A stretch of DNA of 64,000 nt, from assembly GCA_963921795.1 (NCBI GenBank), contig OY997651.1:51034018-51098017 (forward strand). The letters are read 5' to 3'. Positions 24,447 through 33,879 of the stretch are shown here, piece after piece. The stretch comes from Nannobrachium achirus (Eukaryota; Chordata; Actinopteri; Myctophiformes; Myctophidae). How positions within the stretch are numbered: the first letter of the stretch is position 1; each line of letters begins with the position of its first letter. The notes beneath the pieces were generated by a model. The model saw only the letters and a list, made by a program, of their open reading frames with translations. It was not told the DNA's origin and made no database searches. A program made the translations under genes and the position numbers.

Positions 24447-26560
24447 TAGAACAATGAAAAATCAAGTGGATGAAAATGGTTTATCTGCTGTTTCTGAGCA
24501 TAAAAACAATGTTGGCAGGCTACCTCCCTTGGCTGGTCTGGACTGTCTTTTATGTCATCTAACCCACTGTTTCCCAAACACTGGGTTGTGACCCATTTGT
24601 GGGTCAAAGACCAATTTATGGGTGACAACACAAGTAAAAATCCCCTTTCAATTCCTACAAAAAATTAAATATACATTTCACAAATGTTCCCGTCCCCAAA
24701 ACCTTTTTTTGATTTTTTTTTGTATTAAGAAGAAAAAATAAAAAACATCCCACAACCTAATTAGAATCACCCCAAAAAATAGTGTGCTGGTTGGTCCATC
24801 TGTAACTCCACGTTCAGCAGTTGCTCAATTGTCTAAAAAACATAATACAAAAATCAATAACGCATGTACCTTGCCCAACATCAACTTTATCACCTTCAGA
24901 TGTGTCTCTACTTCTCATAATCCCCAAATGTTTAAAATATTTTCCCAGATTTTGGCCTGTAGGCGGCTTTGTCCTGTGATGCGAATTACATCACAAATGG
25001 GCGTCACCAAGCAGCACTCTCCCAGTCCGGGGGCACTTCCAGAGAGAGCAAAATCACAGTCTGTCTGCTTCACACCAAGGGGGACTAACAGGCACACACA
25101 CAAAGGGGCCAGGCCCCCGCAGGGGGCTGTAGGCTAGTTTGAATTATAAAAAAAAAGAAAAAAAAAGAAGAACATTTTGAAACAAACAGATCTAAGAAAT
25201 TCCATAATTCAAATATAAAAATAGCCGATCTGCTATTTTCACTAGTTTGGGTTCCGAGGCGAACGTGTGATTTCTCTTTTGGGAACCACAGCTGATCTAA
25301 TCTATTGAACGTGAGTGTTGCATTGGAATTAGCATGGTTGGATTTTGATTGTAGGCAATGTGCGTCTACATGTATCTTACAATACATTATTTTGTTAAAG
25401 GGAAATACTTACACTATTTCTGTGACAGGTTTGAGACCAGTTTATGTCTAAGATATAATCCCTTTTTAAAGATTTGTTTTTGGGCTTTTTGCCTTTATTG
25501 GATAGGACAGTAGACTGACAGGAAATGGGGGAGAGACAGGGAGTCACTTTACCAAAGATAGCAATGTACCCAGACCTCACCTCAACAAGAAATCAACATT
25601 AATGCTCTATTGCTTTTAATGAGCTGTTGTTTGTGAACACAGGACACTTTTAATACTTAAATATTAGAATAAAGAAAATCTGGATAACAGAATTACAGAA
25701 GGATTGGTACCGGTATCTATCGATAAGGAAAAAGGACTTAAATGTATTTACAAGATTAAAGTGTTGATTAAATACAGTACTGCCTGTTATATCAGCCATG
25801 ATGCCTGAGGGTGGATAACCTGGCAGATAATCATTGGTGATAATTTGTTTCAAACCTCACCTTTTTAAGACCTACAACAGCCATCATTCAGCACACAGAT
25901 GAATCAAGCACTAACTAGTTGAGTTGGTTGCAAACTAGCAATGATACTTGCACTGCTTTTAGGGCCATTTAGCACTGGGTGTTAGATATGGAATGCAGGA
26001 CCAGTATATGATGGCCACAGGTTGAGGAGTGTTTAAAACATGTTTCTCTCACCACTGTGTATGTGTAAATGAGTACCGATACAATAGAGAACACATGTTG
26101 AGGTGTGATTATATGTGTTTGTGTTTATCTAACTCTAACCTTTAACTCTGTCTCTGTACATGAGTACAAGTGTGAAGGACACAGGTTAAGATGTGTCTGT
26201 ATGAGTATCATGATGGACACAGGTTAAGTGTGCACCAATCAGGGGCAGGGCCCAGTATGCAAATATGCAAATATAGGGTTTATCACCAGAGACATTCGAT
26301 AGACACCGGATTTTGTGCACGCCACCGGGTGCAGAATCCAAATCGAGCACTACGGGGTACTATTACGGAAGCGCACCCCCCAAATGAGCGGACTGGTTCA
26401 ACTGGTTGTCCCAGCCAATGACCAAGCTACTGTATGATAATGTATATTTCGACCGTGCAGCGGCTGGGGGCTGGGAATTACGGCCAGGTGCTTCAACGAG
26501 CCTGCACCCACAGTACCACCGCATATGTCTGAGTCAGGTTAAAGTGTTTATACAACTCAC
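24437..26560. other. Intronic or intergenic, repeat fragments only
   Basis: Holds a hAT-like end (CACTGTTTCCCAAACACTGG, about 24,563), a hairpin-family fragment (AATAGCCGATCTGCTATTTT, about 25,222) and a common fish repeat tail (GGGCTTTTTGCCTTTATTGG, about 25,482). It also has a short direct repeat around GGACACAGGTTAAG (26,178 and 26,215). No exon of the flanking gene could be identified. Confidence 0.4.
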
Positions 26561-26710
26561 CTCTAGCTCTAGCTCTGTCCCTCAGAATGGAGAAGTAGAG
26601 GAGGGTGGAAACCAGATAGAGAGTGAACACCAGTAGCTTAATGATCAGTACTCTGGTCAGAGACATGGCAGGTGTTGTTGGATCCGGGGTGGGAGAGGTT
26701 GTAGGAGCGG
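26561..26710 (-). CDS. Fc-receptor-like: stalk and transmembrane exon
   Basis: Minus-strand exon of 150 bp between acceptor CTTCACAG (above 26,710) and donor GGTGAGTT (below 26,561), phase 1 at both ends. It encodes a Thr/Pro-rich stalk (APTTSPTPDPTTPA), then a hydrophobic span of about 22 residues including IIKLLVFTLYLVSTLLYF, then a basic stop-transfer RDRARAR. The span contains a lysine near its outer third. In known activating leukocyte receptors a basic residue in the membrane lets the receptor pair with an ITAM adaptor such as FcR-gamma; that reading is inference here. The 93-bp intron to the Ig exon at 26,804 is very short, typical of fish. The segment resembles the membrane exons of teleost Fc-receptor-like proteins. 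Confidence 0.8.
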
Positions 26711-26803
26711 CTGTGAAGAGAACAACGACTTTCAGTTTCCAAACACGTTTTATCTTCTCATGGTGATAGTGGTCAAATAATCTGACAAAGGTTCAAGACT
26801 CAC

Positions 26804-27055
26804 CTCTCACTTCCATCCAGCTGTCTGGTGTCTCTCCAAGGCCAGAGATGTTACACTTGTAGAATCCTTCATCAGACTTGGAGACGTGCTGGATGGTCAT
26901 CTGTCCTGTAGACTCTGTGTGGATGAAGGATCCGTTTTTATAGAAACCAGCTGGGAGGTCAGAGGATGTTTCCTTGTCTCTGGACAGGCAGTGGAAGGAG
27001 ACACTCTCTCCCTCTGTCACAGGATGTACAGGGCTTTGCAGGATCACTGGTCCAT
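26804..27055 (-). CDS. Fc-receptor-like: second Ig domain exon
   Basis: 252-bp exon (84 codons, phase 1 to phase 1) between acceptor TTTCTAG and donor GGTGAGTC on the minus strand. It encodes a C2-type Ig domain starting [18 protein letters not shown], with the first cysteine in SFHCLS, then FYKNGSFIH, and the second cysteine in the canonical [14 protein letters not shown], ending SWMEVR. These phrases are characteristic of domain 2 of teleost Fc-receptor-like and Fc-gamma-receptor-like proteins, which sit on leukocyte membranes. The lone tryptophan normally between the two cysteines is replaced by the FYK segment, as is usual in this family. The reading frame is fully open, with no sign of decay. 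Confidence 0.9.
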
Positions 27056-27135
27056 CTAGAAACAACAGCATGTTAGTTATGAACATGTAGAGGCGTATTA
27101 TATGCACATCTTATTAACGCCAGATCTTATTAGGC

Positions 27136-27275
27136 CTACTTAACTTAAAGGAGTAGTTCACCCCCAAAACTCATGCCATGGAGACTTGAGTTAAATAATA
27201 TTGTTTTGTATTGTTTTTGCATTCCCTAAGACAAAAACTGTATTATAGTAAATTTACCCCCATTGATTCCAGATC
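27136..27275 (+). mobile_element. Half copy of the foldback TTAA MITE
   Basis: CTTAAAGGAGTAGTTCACCC, CATGCCATGGAGA, CCTAAGACAAAAACTG and AAATTTACCCCCATTGATTC follow the left arm of the 7513-7852 element in order; the right arm is missing. It lies in the intron between the two Ig domains. Confidence 0.85.
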
Positions 27276-27771
27276 CGGATTTTTCTATAGATGTGGTAAC
27301 CTGCACTGCACACTGTGCCAAGACACTATACGGTAAAATGGCCCTGAATTAGTTATGTTTAGGGTGTGTTTGGGTGTTACTTTATTCAAAACAATCAGAG
27401 CATTGCCTGCCATTCCCTTTAAGATCAGATATTTATTCATAATTCTTTCGCTATTTCACCACAACTATCGCCATTGGAATAGATCTATGCCATGTCTGTG
27501 TTTTCAGTGATTCCGATAGAGGGCGCTCTCCCACAAACCACGAGCGAGAAGAATCCCAAAATGTTGTTCTCCATCCGGATCAATGTTATCAGATTTATCT
27601 CTGATTATTTTCCCTGATTGCATGGTTCGTTCAGCGGGTTGGCGAAATAAGGTAAAACACTGAAAAATCCTGGCAGTGGAGGATTAATTATCTGTTAAAT
27701 AATATGTGCCTAATAGGACCCCTACCCACTACAATATATAGATTACATTGATGTAATTTTGTTGATTGTAC
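27276..27771. other. Intron remainder, no further feature
   Basis: Intron between Ig exons of the Fc-receptor-like gene. No exon or named element seen. Confidence 0.5.
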
Positions 27772-27876
27772 CAGATATCATAATGTTGATGGAAGGGCTG
27801 TCTTCTCCTGATGTGGACTGACACCAGTAGATTCCACTGTCCCAACGCTTCAAAATGTTGATGGTACAGGATGCTC
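27772..27876 (-). CDS. Fc-receptor-like: first Ig domain, second half
   Basis: 105-bp exon, phase 1 at both ends, between acceptor CATTCTGTAG and donor GGTACAAT (minus strand). It encodes ASCTINILKRWDSGIYWCQS and then TSGEDSPSINIMIS. DSGIYWC is the classical Ig F-strand motif with the second disulfide cysteine. Joined in phase to the 32,955-33,113 exon it completes one Ig domain of about 88 residues. The +4 and +5 positions of the donor are weak. The adjoining intron carries the gypsy element, starting 97 bp away. Confidence 0.85.
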
Positions 27877-27967
27877 CTACAGAATGAAAATCACACTCAG
27901 TTTTATTTGTCACATCACAGTTTACAGGCGTAAAACAGTGTGTGAGATTTTCTTTCTTGTGTGCTTC

Positions 27968-27972
27968 ATTGT
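27968..27972 (+). repeat. Target site duplication, left
   Basis: ATTGT immediately before the 5' LTR; the same ATTGT follows the 3' LTR at 32,710-32,714. Five base pairs is the usual duplication for Ty3/gypsy integrases. Confidence 0.95.
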
Positions 27973-28200
27973 TGTTGTGTCCTACAGTTCTCTACAACTA
28001 ATGCATGCAGTTACTTATTTGCACCACTTGGTGTCACTGTACCTTACCTGCCTATTAGGTGTTATGAAGAAGGGTGTAACAGGAAGTGACAGGTAGTGTA
28101 TGCCATGCTGTTGTGCTGAGAAGCTGAACTAACAAAGAATTGTCAATGTGAAGTGAATCCATGCTCTCCAGTGTCTCATTCCTTGCCATCCACCTCTACA
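27973..28200 (+). repeat. 5' LTR of gypsy element
   Basis: 228 bp, begins TGTTGTGTCC and ends CACCTCTACA (TG...CA). By eye it is identical, base for base, to the 3' LTR. No obvious AATAAA is seen within it. Confidence 0.97.
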
Positions 28201-28203
28201 AAT

Positions 28204-28214
28204 TGGCGACGAGG
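28204..28214 (+). promoter_or_regulatory. Primer binding site, tRNA-Ser type
   Basis: TGGCGACGAGG, three bases after the LTR, is complementary to the 3' end of a vertebrate-type tRNA-Ser(GCT) with its CCA. It would prime minus-strand DNA synthesis. The match beyond 11 bases is not maintained. Confidence 0.8.
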
Positions 28215-28274
28215 TAACCCACCTGCTATACTACAACTACAGAGGACTATTTTTTGACATTTTTTTTTGCAAAG

Positions 28275-31200
28275 ATGGCTGTAAATGTGCCTTGTCCTGC
28301 TCCATTTTTGCCATGCCCTGGGAAGCCTACAATACCATTCAAGACATGGATGCAAATATTTGACAACTACCTACTGGTCATAAATGCAACTGGGAATGCA
28401 TGGCCTGCTGCAAGAAAGAGAGCTGTCCTGCTTCATTGCCTTGGAACAGAGGGACAGAAGATTTTCCACTCACTGCCAGATACAGGTGATACATATGATA
28501 CTGCTGTTACTGCATTAAGAGCACATTTCACACCAATGACTAATGTGGTGGTGGAACGTCATACATTCAGAAAAAGAGCACAAGGCCCACATGAGACTGT
28601 TACCCAATATGTGGCTGCTCTCAGAGAGCTTGCATCTACATGTGACTTTGGTGATAAGACTGATGAGATGCTGCGTGATCAGCTTATTCAATATGTCACA
28701 AATGCCCATATTAGGGAAAGACTACTGCTGGAGCCTACCCTCACTCTACACAATGCTATCACGCTTGCTACACAGATTGAGTCTGCAGCTGAACAAGCTA
28801 AATGCATGGTTGGAGAGAAACCTAGCTTTAAAGTACAAGCAGTGCAGAAGAAATCACATAGACCACGGCCTCAGCATAAACCATCCACACCTGCACCTAC
28901 TACTGCTGCCACTGGGAAGTCCTCCCGTACATGTTTCAGATGTGGATCTGACAGTCACCTTGCCAATGCTCCCTCATGTCCTGCTGCTAAGGCGACTTGC
29001 AATTCCTGCCACAAGAAAGGACATTTTGCCAAAGTGTGTCGCTCTGCTCCTGCTCATCAAGTGAGAGAAGTGGAGGTGCCTGAAATGACTGTCCTGTGCA
29101 TTCAAGAGACTGCCTGTAAATCTGATAAAATAAAATGCAATGTCAAGATCCAGCCTTCAGACTCACCAGCCTATGCCATGGACCTGGTTGTGGACTCTGC
29201 ATCCCCAGTGTCCATACTGCCTAGCAGTGTGTTTGAGGAACATTTTGGTGAGTCACCCCTTACACCACCTGCTATTCGTTTAATTACCTACACCAAGTCA
29301 CCCATTCCTGTGCTGGGATGCCTTTCAGCACTGGTGACCAGGGATGATGTCACTGCTGCAGCAACCTTCTTTGTTGTGGAGAAGGGGACCCCATTACTGG
29401 GTCTGGATTTGATGATTGCACTGAACATTCACATCGTAGGGGGTGCTGTTGTTCCTCCTCCTCCTGCCCCTGTTCAAACTGCTCCTGTGATGCAACTATC
29501 TACCTCTCTCCCACTAATTGGCTGTGCTAAACATTTTGTTCACCGGGTCAAAGTCTCTGCCTCTGTGACCCCGGTTCGACAAAAACTGCGTCGTTTACCC
29601 CTGTCTGTGAGAGATGCAGTCACAGAAGAGATAAACAGACAACTGGCTGCTGGTGTGATAGAGAGAATTGATGCTTCTCCCTGGGTGTCTCCTATCGTTG
29701 TCACACGAAAGAAGAAAGGAGGCATTCGGATGTGTGTGGATCTCCGAGAGCCAAACAAGGCTGTCATTACAGACTGCTATCCAATCCCACACATTGATGA
29801 GCTGCTGTCCACTCTGCGTGGAGCCGCAGTGTTTTCAACTATTGATCTCGCAAGTGCCTACCACCAGGTGCCTCTACATGAGGAAAGTAGGGACCTGACT
29901 GCTTTCATTACCCATGAAGGACTCTTCCGCTACTGCCGTGTGCCCTATGGCCTCTCCTCTGCACCATCTGCATTCCAGAAGATGATGGCTACCATCCTCA
30001 AAGGCCTGCCAGGTGTGCAGAATTATCTGGATGATATTATCATCTATGGAGCCAACAGCACAGTGCATGATGCTCGTCTGAAGCAAGTCCTTCACCGCCT
30101 GCAAGAGGCAGGTCTGCTCCTGAATGAGGAAAAGTGCTGCTTTAATCAGTCAAGTCTACGCTTCCTGGGTCACGTGGTGTCAGCTGAAGGTATCGCTCCT
30201 GATGAAGAGCACATCGAAGCTGTTCTGAATGCCCCAGCTCCGACAGATGCTGCTACCCTCCGCTCTTTTCTAGGCCTCGTGTCATGGTATTCAAAGTTCA
30301 TTCCTAACTATGCAACTGAATCCGAGCCGATGCGGGCATGCATTAGAAAAGACACTGACTTTCACTGGACGAGTGAGGCACAGAAAAGTTTTGAGAAAAT
30401 CAAACTACTACTGGTGAACAGTTCTGCCCTTGCTCTTTTCGACCCTTCCCTGCCTACAGTGGTGTCCACTGATGCCTCTGATTACGGTTTGGGAGCCGTG
30501 TTCACCCAGCATCATACTGATGGCGTGGAACGTACAGTGGCTTTTGCCTCCCGGGCTCTCACCACAGTGGAACGCAAATATTCGACTGTAGAGAAGGAAG
30601 CTCTGGGATGTGTTTGGGCAGTTGAGAAGTGGCGCACATACTTGTGGGGGCGAAAATTCACCTTACGTACTGACCATCAGGCCCTCACTACGCTGCTTAC
30701 TACTAAAGGCATAGGTCGTGCTGGAATGCGCGTTGCACGCTGGTCTGCCAGGCTCTTGACCTATGACTATGATGTGATTTACCGCCCAGGGTCAGATAAC
30801 TACACTGCTGACTGCCTTTCCCGTCTACCACTTCCTGGAAATGCTGACCCTGCCTTGGATGCTGAGCCAGAAATGGTTGCCTACATCACTGATGCTCTTG
30901 CTGCTTTGCCCATTACTGACTTTGAGGCTGCTGCTGACTCTTGCCCAGAGGTTTCTGCACTCCGTGACCAGATTGCTCGTGGCTGGCCACAAAAGATAAA
31001 ACCACTGGGTCCAGTCGTTGCCCCATACTTCCGTGTACGTCATGAACTGTCAGTGGGAAACTCACTGGTGCTTCGAGGAACACGTCTGGTTGTGCCAATT
31101 TCACTGCGTGCTACTCTGGTGGCTCTTGCACATGAGACACACCAAGGAGTGGTGCGTACCAAGCAACGCCTGAGAGAGTACTACTGGTGGCCTAAGATGG

Positions 31201-31316
31201 ACGACCTTGTTCATTCTACTATTCAGTCATGTCAGCCATGCCAGTCCAACGACAAGACTGCAATGCCACACCCTGCTCCACTACAACCAGTTCGATTCCC
31301 AGACAGGCCATGGTAA
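28275..31316 (+). CDS. Gypsy gag-pol polyprotein, up to in-frame stop
   Basis: The frame is open from 28,254. The ATG at 28,275 has the better start context (AAG before, G after) and is preferred. Order of domains: a Gag core in the first roughly 190 residues (LRAHFTP, FRKRAQGPHETVTQYVAALR), two zinc knuckles (CFRCGSDSHLANAPSC, slightly longer than the classical spacing, and CNSCHKKGHFAKVC), a protease site VDSASPVSILP (DSA instead of the common DSG/DTG), reverse transcriptase with IDLASAYHQ and YLDD, RNase H with TDASDYGLGAVF, and the integrase HHCC zinc motif (HETHQG then CQPC). The frame ends at a TAA at 31,314-31,316, just before the integrase core, which continues in the same frame. With this stop the copy would not make an active integrase. 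Confidence 0.93.
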   Translation: MAVNVPCPAPFLPCPGKPTIPFKTWMQIFDNYLLVINATGNAWPAARKRAVLLHCLGTEGQKIFHSLPDTGDTYDTAVTALRAHFTPMTNVVVERHTFRKRAQGPHETVTQYVAALRELASTCDFGDKTDEMLRDQLIQYVTNAHIRERLLLEPTLTLHNAITLATQIESAAEQAKCMVGEKPSFKVQAVQKKSHRPRPQHKPSTPAPTTAATGKSSRTCFRCGSDSHLANAPSCPAAKATCNSCHKKGHFAKVCRSAPAHQVREVEVPEMTVLCIQETACKSDKIKCNVKIQPSDSPAYAMDLVVDSASPVSILPSSVFEEHFGESPLTPPAIRLITYTKSPIPVLGCLSALVTRDDVTAAATFFVVEKGTPLLGLDLMIALNIHIVGGAVVPPPPAPVQTAPVMQLSTSLPLIGCAKHFVHRVKVSASVTPVRQKLRRLPLSVRDAVTEEINRQLAAGVIERIDASPWVSPIVVTRKKKGGIRMCVDLREPNKAVITDCYPIPHIDELLSTLRGAAVFSTIDLASAYHQVPLHEESRDLTAFITHEGLFRYCRVPYGLSSAPSAFQKMMATILKGLPGVQNYLDDIIIYGANSTVHDARLKQVLHRLQEAGLLLNEEKCCFNQSSLRFLGHVVSAEGIAPDEEHIEAVLNAPAPTDAATLRSFLGLVSWYSKFIPNYATESEPMRACIRKDTDFHWTSEAQKSFEKIKLLLVNSSALALFDPSLPTVVSTDASDYGLGAVFTQHHTDGVERTVAFASRALTTVERKYSTVEKEALGCVWAVEKWRTYLWGRKFTLRTDHQALTTLLTTKGIGRAGMRVARWSARLLTYDYDVIYRPGSDNYTADCLSRLPLPGNADPALDAEPEMVAYITDALAALPITDFEAAADSCPEVSALRDQIARGWPQKIKPLGPVVAPYFRVRHELSVGNSLVLRGTRLVVPISLRATLVALAHETHQGVVRTKQRLREYYWWPKMDDLVHSTIQSCQPCQSNDKTAMPHPAPLQPVRFPDRPW

Positions 31317-32189
31317 AAGCTTGCAATGGACATTGTTGGTCCTTTTGAAACTGCTACATGGGACTGCCGATATGCCATCACTCTGACCGACTACTACAGC
31401 AAGTGGCCAGAGGTTGCTTTCACTGCCAATATCACTACAAAGGATGTTACATCCTTCCTCTCCTCAGTCTTCAGCAAACAAGGAAACCCAGAATCCATTG
31501 TCACTGACAATGGAAAACAGTTTACTTCTGCTGACTTTGCTGCTTTCCTGGCCGAACGGGACATCGTACATCACAGAGTATCTGTTTATTACCCAGCTGC
31601 TAATGGCGCCATAGAGCGTTTTAATCGTGTTCTGAAAGAGAGTGTGCAGATGGCTATTACACAATCTGTACCATGGAAACCTGCCATTACTGCCTTCCTG
31701 ATGGCTTACCGGGCCACACCACATGCAGCTACAGGTGTGTCTCCCTTTCAACTACTGCATGGCCGGAGGATGCGCACGAAGTTGACTGTCCTGCCGCCCT
31801 CTCCTGCTGACCCTGTCTCAGATGAACAGGTACGAGAGAAAGTCACAAGCCGTCAACTCAAGATGAAGGCTTATACGGATGGAAAAAGAGGCGCACGCAC
31901 TCCGCCTTTTCAAGAGGGGGATAGTGTGCGGGTGAAAACACCTCTTCATGTGCCCAAAGCTCACCCAAAGTTTGGATCTCCACTGAGAGTCACAAAGAAG
32001 GTGGCCCAAAGCACATACTTGCTGGAGGATGGCCGAAGATGGAACGCCTCTCACCTAGCTCCTGATCGCTGTGCAGCCGCACATCCACAGGACATTCCTG
32101 CTTCACCTGACAGTGCCTCTCCATCCTCTCCTAAACAATCACGTGTCAGAAAGAAGCCTAACTGGATGCAAGAATATGTGACTGATTAG
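31317..32189 (+). pseudogene. Gypsy integrase core and C-terminus, separated by stop
   Basis: Same frame as the upstream gag-pol, immediately after the stop; the first ATG is at 31,326. It has the integrase catalytic triad in place: Asp in MDIVGPF, Asp in VTDNGKQF, and Glu in NGAIERFNR. The C-terminal part has the SPF-like TGVSPFQLLHGR and a GPY/F-type region (SPLRVTKKV, WNASHLAPD), ending in a basic tail. No chromodomain is recognised. Everything except the single TAA codon looks intact, consistent with a very young copy broken by one substitution, or with a sequencing error or polymorphism. Confidence 0.85.
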
Positions 32190-32481
32190 CTATTTGTCTT
32201 CCTAACATAGCATGTCAACATATCTCTTTGTTTTGTGTTATTTTGAAGGTGATGCAATGTAGTGTTTGGGGGAAAAAAAGAGTCCTACAGTTGTATCTTA
32301 TTCCAGATCTGTGAAAGTTGAAACAAGTGTATTTTGTGTTTCATGTTTACCATGTTTTATTTTCTGGTTTACTATTCACAGTACTGAGTACAGAAAAAAA
32401 TGTTTATGTTTATACCTGAGTGCAGGTTCTGATTTTCTATTTGGCCTTAGAGGAATTTTCCTTTTCTACAAAGAGAGGAAA
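32190..32481 (+). other. Gypsy 3' untranslated region and polypurine tract
   Basis: Non-coding stretch between the pol stop and the 3' LTR, ending with the purine run AAAGAGAGGAAA (about 32,470-32,481), the expected plus-strand primer. Confidence 0.85.
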
Positions 32482-32709
32482 TGTTGTGTCCTACAGTTCT
32501 CTACAACTAATGCATGCAGTTACTTATTTGCACCACTTGGTGTCACTGTACCTTACCTGCCTATTAGGTGTTATGAAGAAGGGTGTAACAGGAAGTGACA
32601 GGTAGTGTATGCCATGCTGTTGTGCTGAGAAGCTGAACTAACAAAGAATTGTCAATGTGAAGTGAATCCATGCTCTCCAGTGTCTCATTCCTTGCCATCC
32701 ACCTCTACA
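32482..32709 (+). repeat. 3' LTR of gypsy element
   Basis: 228 bp, identical to the 5' LTR; followed by the ATTGT target duplication at 32,710-32,714. Confidence 0.97.
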
Positions 32710-32954
32710 ATTGTATTTTGTAGTATTCTGTGAGAAGACTTACAGGTAGGTCTATATTATTACATTACATATCGTTCGTGCAGCATGGAAAGAAAACAGA
32801 AAACAACAACATATATCTCACAAGGTTAAAAACCTCATGAAGACAGTGGTCATGCCTTGTTCAACAGTGTTTATAGTATGCCATAGCTAGGTGCAATGAA
32901 AAGAAAGAAGGATTTCAGTTAAAAACTATCTGCCTGCTGTGTAGGCCTATCTAC

Positions 32955-33113
32955 CGTTGATTTTTCCCCATTTGTTGCAGTCTCCATTGCTCCACCTGCT
33001 CTGTCGACGTTTCACAGTCCACTCCTGCAAAGGTGGCGGTTCTTCCTCACAGCTCAGTGAGATGGTCTCATAATCAAAGAACTGATGTCTATCAGGAGTG
33101 ACTCTGAGAGACA
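32955..33113 (-). CDS. Fc-receptor-like: first Ig domain, first half
   Basis: 159-bp exon (phase 1 to 1) between acceptor TTTCTTCCAG and donor GGTAGATA on the minus strand. Encodes SLRVTPDRHQFFDYETISLS, then the first disulfide cysteine (LSCEEE), the core tryptophan (QEWTVKRR) and WSNGDCNKWGKIN. The exon pattern, with domain 1 split in the middle and a further Cys pair, is familiar from teleost Fc-receptor-like genes. Joining in phase to the exon at 27,772-27,876 restores a continuous host Ig domain. Signal-peptide exons should lie at higher coordinates; I could not find them, so either they are beyond the microsatellite region or the gene is partial. Confidence 0.88.
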
Positions 33114-33184
33114 CTGGAAGAAAGAGAGAGGTAGTGGACAGGGAGAAATGTGAGAGAACACATGGATGAGAGGGAGAAATACAT

Positions 33185-33203
33185 TCACACACACACGCAC
33201 GCA

Positions 33204-33285
<82 letters not shown>

Positions 33286-33297
33286 TGCGCACGCGCG

Positions 33298-33361
<64 letters not shown>
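33185..33361. repeat. (CA)n microsatellite
   Basis: About 177 bp of CA in two runs around a GTGTGCGCACGCGCG centre (33,283-33,299), 70 bp from the acceptor of the first Ig exon. Length changes here could affect splicing; that is speculation. Confidence 0.98.
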
Positions 33362-33364
<3 letters not shown>

Positions 33365-33870
33365 TTTTCTTGTAATTTTCCAATAAATACAGTAGAAGTG
33401 TCTGTGCCAGGGGCCCATTTTCTCATAATCCGCCAATGAGCTCTTAGGGGGATTTTAACAAGAGTTAACAAGGGAAAATGTATTTTGTGAAAGTATACCA
33501 CTCACTGTTTTACACACATACATAATTTAATTGTGCCGTTATTGTTGATTGACCACATTATGGCCCTGGTATATGGAGTTGGTACAACTAGGGTTCGTGA
33601 AGACAACCAAACACCTCTAACCAGCCACCGGCAACTCCACCCAGTGCCATCCTGTGCCAACCACTCACCCCATCTCCTATCAAGCTGACAACTCCTCCCA
33701 TGCAAATCACAGGGGTATATTTATTGCGACCGAAGGTCGCATATACTCTGAAGAACCGTGTCGCTTGAGTGTCCTTCCTTCCTTCCGTATCCTCGTGACC
33801 GTCCGTATCCTCTGTGATGTCAGTGTGATGTCAGCGAGTTGTGACATCACTTCCTGTACAGGGCGGCTAC
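33362..33870. other. No gene seen
   Basis: Intron or upstream region of the Fc-receptor-like gene. Contains a short palindrome GCGACCGAAGGTCGC at 33,727-33,741. No leader exon identified. Confidence 0.4.
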
Positions 33871-33879
33871 ACGAAATGT

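Larger units (their letters stand above)
27973..32709 (+). mobile_element. Complete Ty3/gypsy LTR retrotransposon, 4,737 bp
   Basis: Two identical 228-bp LTRs, a perfect ATTGT target duplication, a primer binding site right after the 5' LTR, a polypurine tract before the 3' LTR, and one gag-pol frame with a single internal stop. No env-like frame follows pol. The single-frame gag-pol and the serine-tRNA primer site resemble the Mag lineage; that clade assignment is inference. The element lies antisense in the intron that separates the two halves of the first Ig domain of the Fc-receptor-like gene. Without it that intron would be about 336 bp. Identical LTRs imply a very recent insertion. Confidence 0.97.

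Noticed and set aside
32190..32481. Envelope gene that would make the gypsy element a retrovirus
   Set aside because: Only about 290 bp separates pol and the 3' LTR, with no membrane-protein frame.
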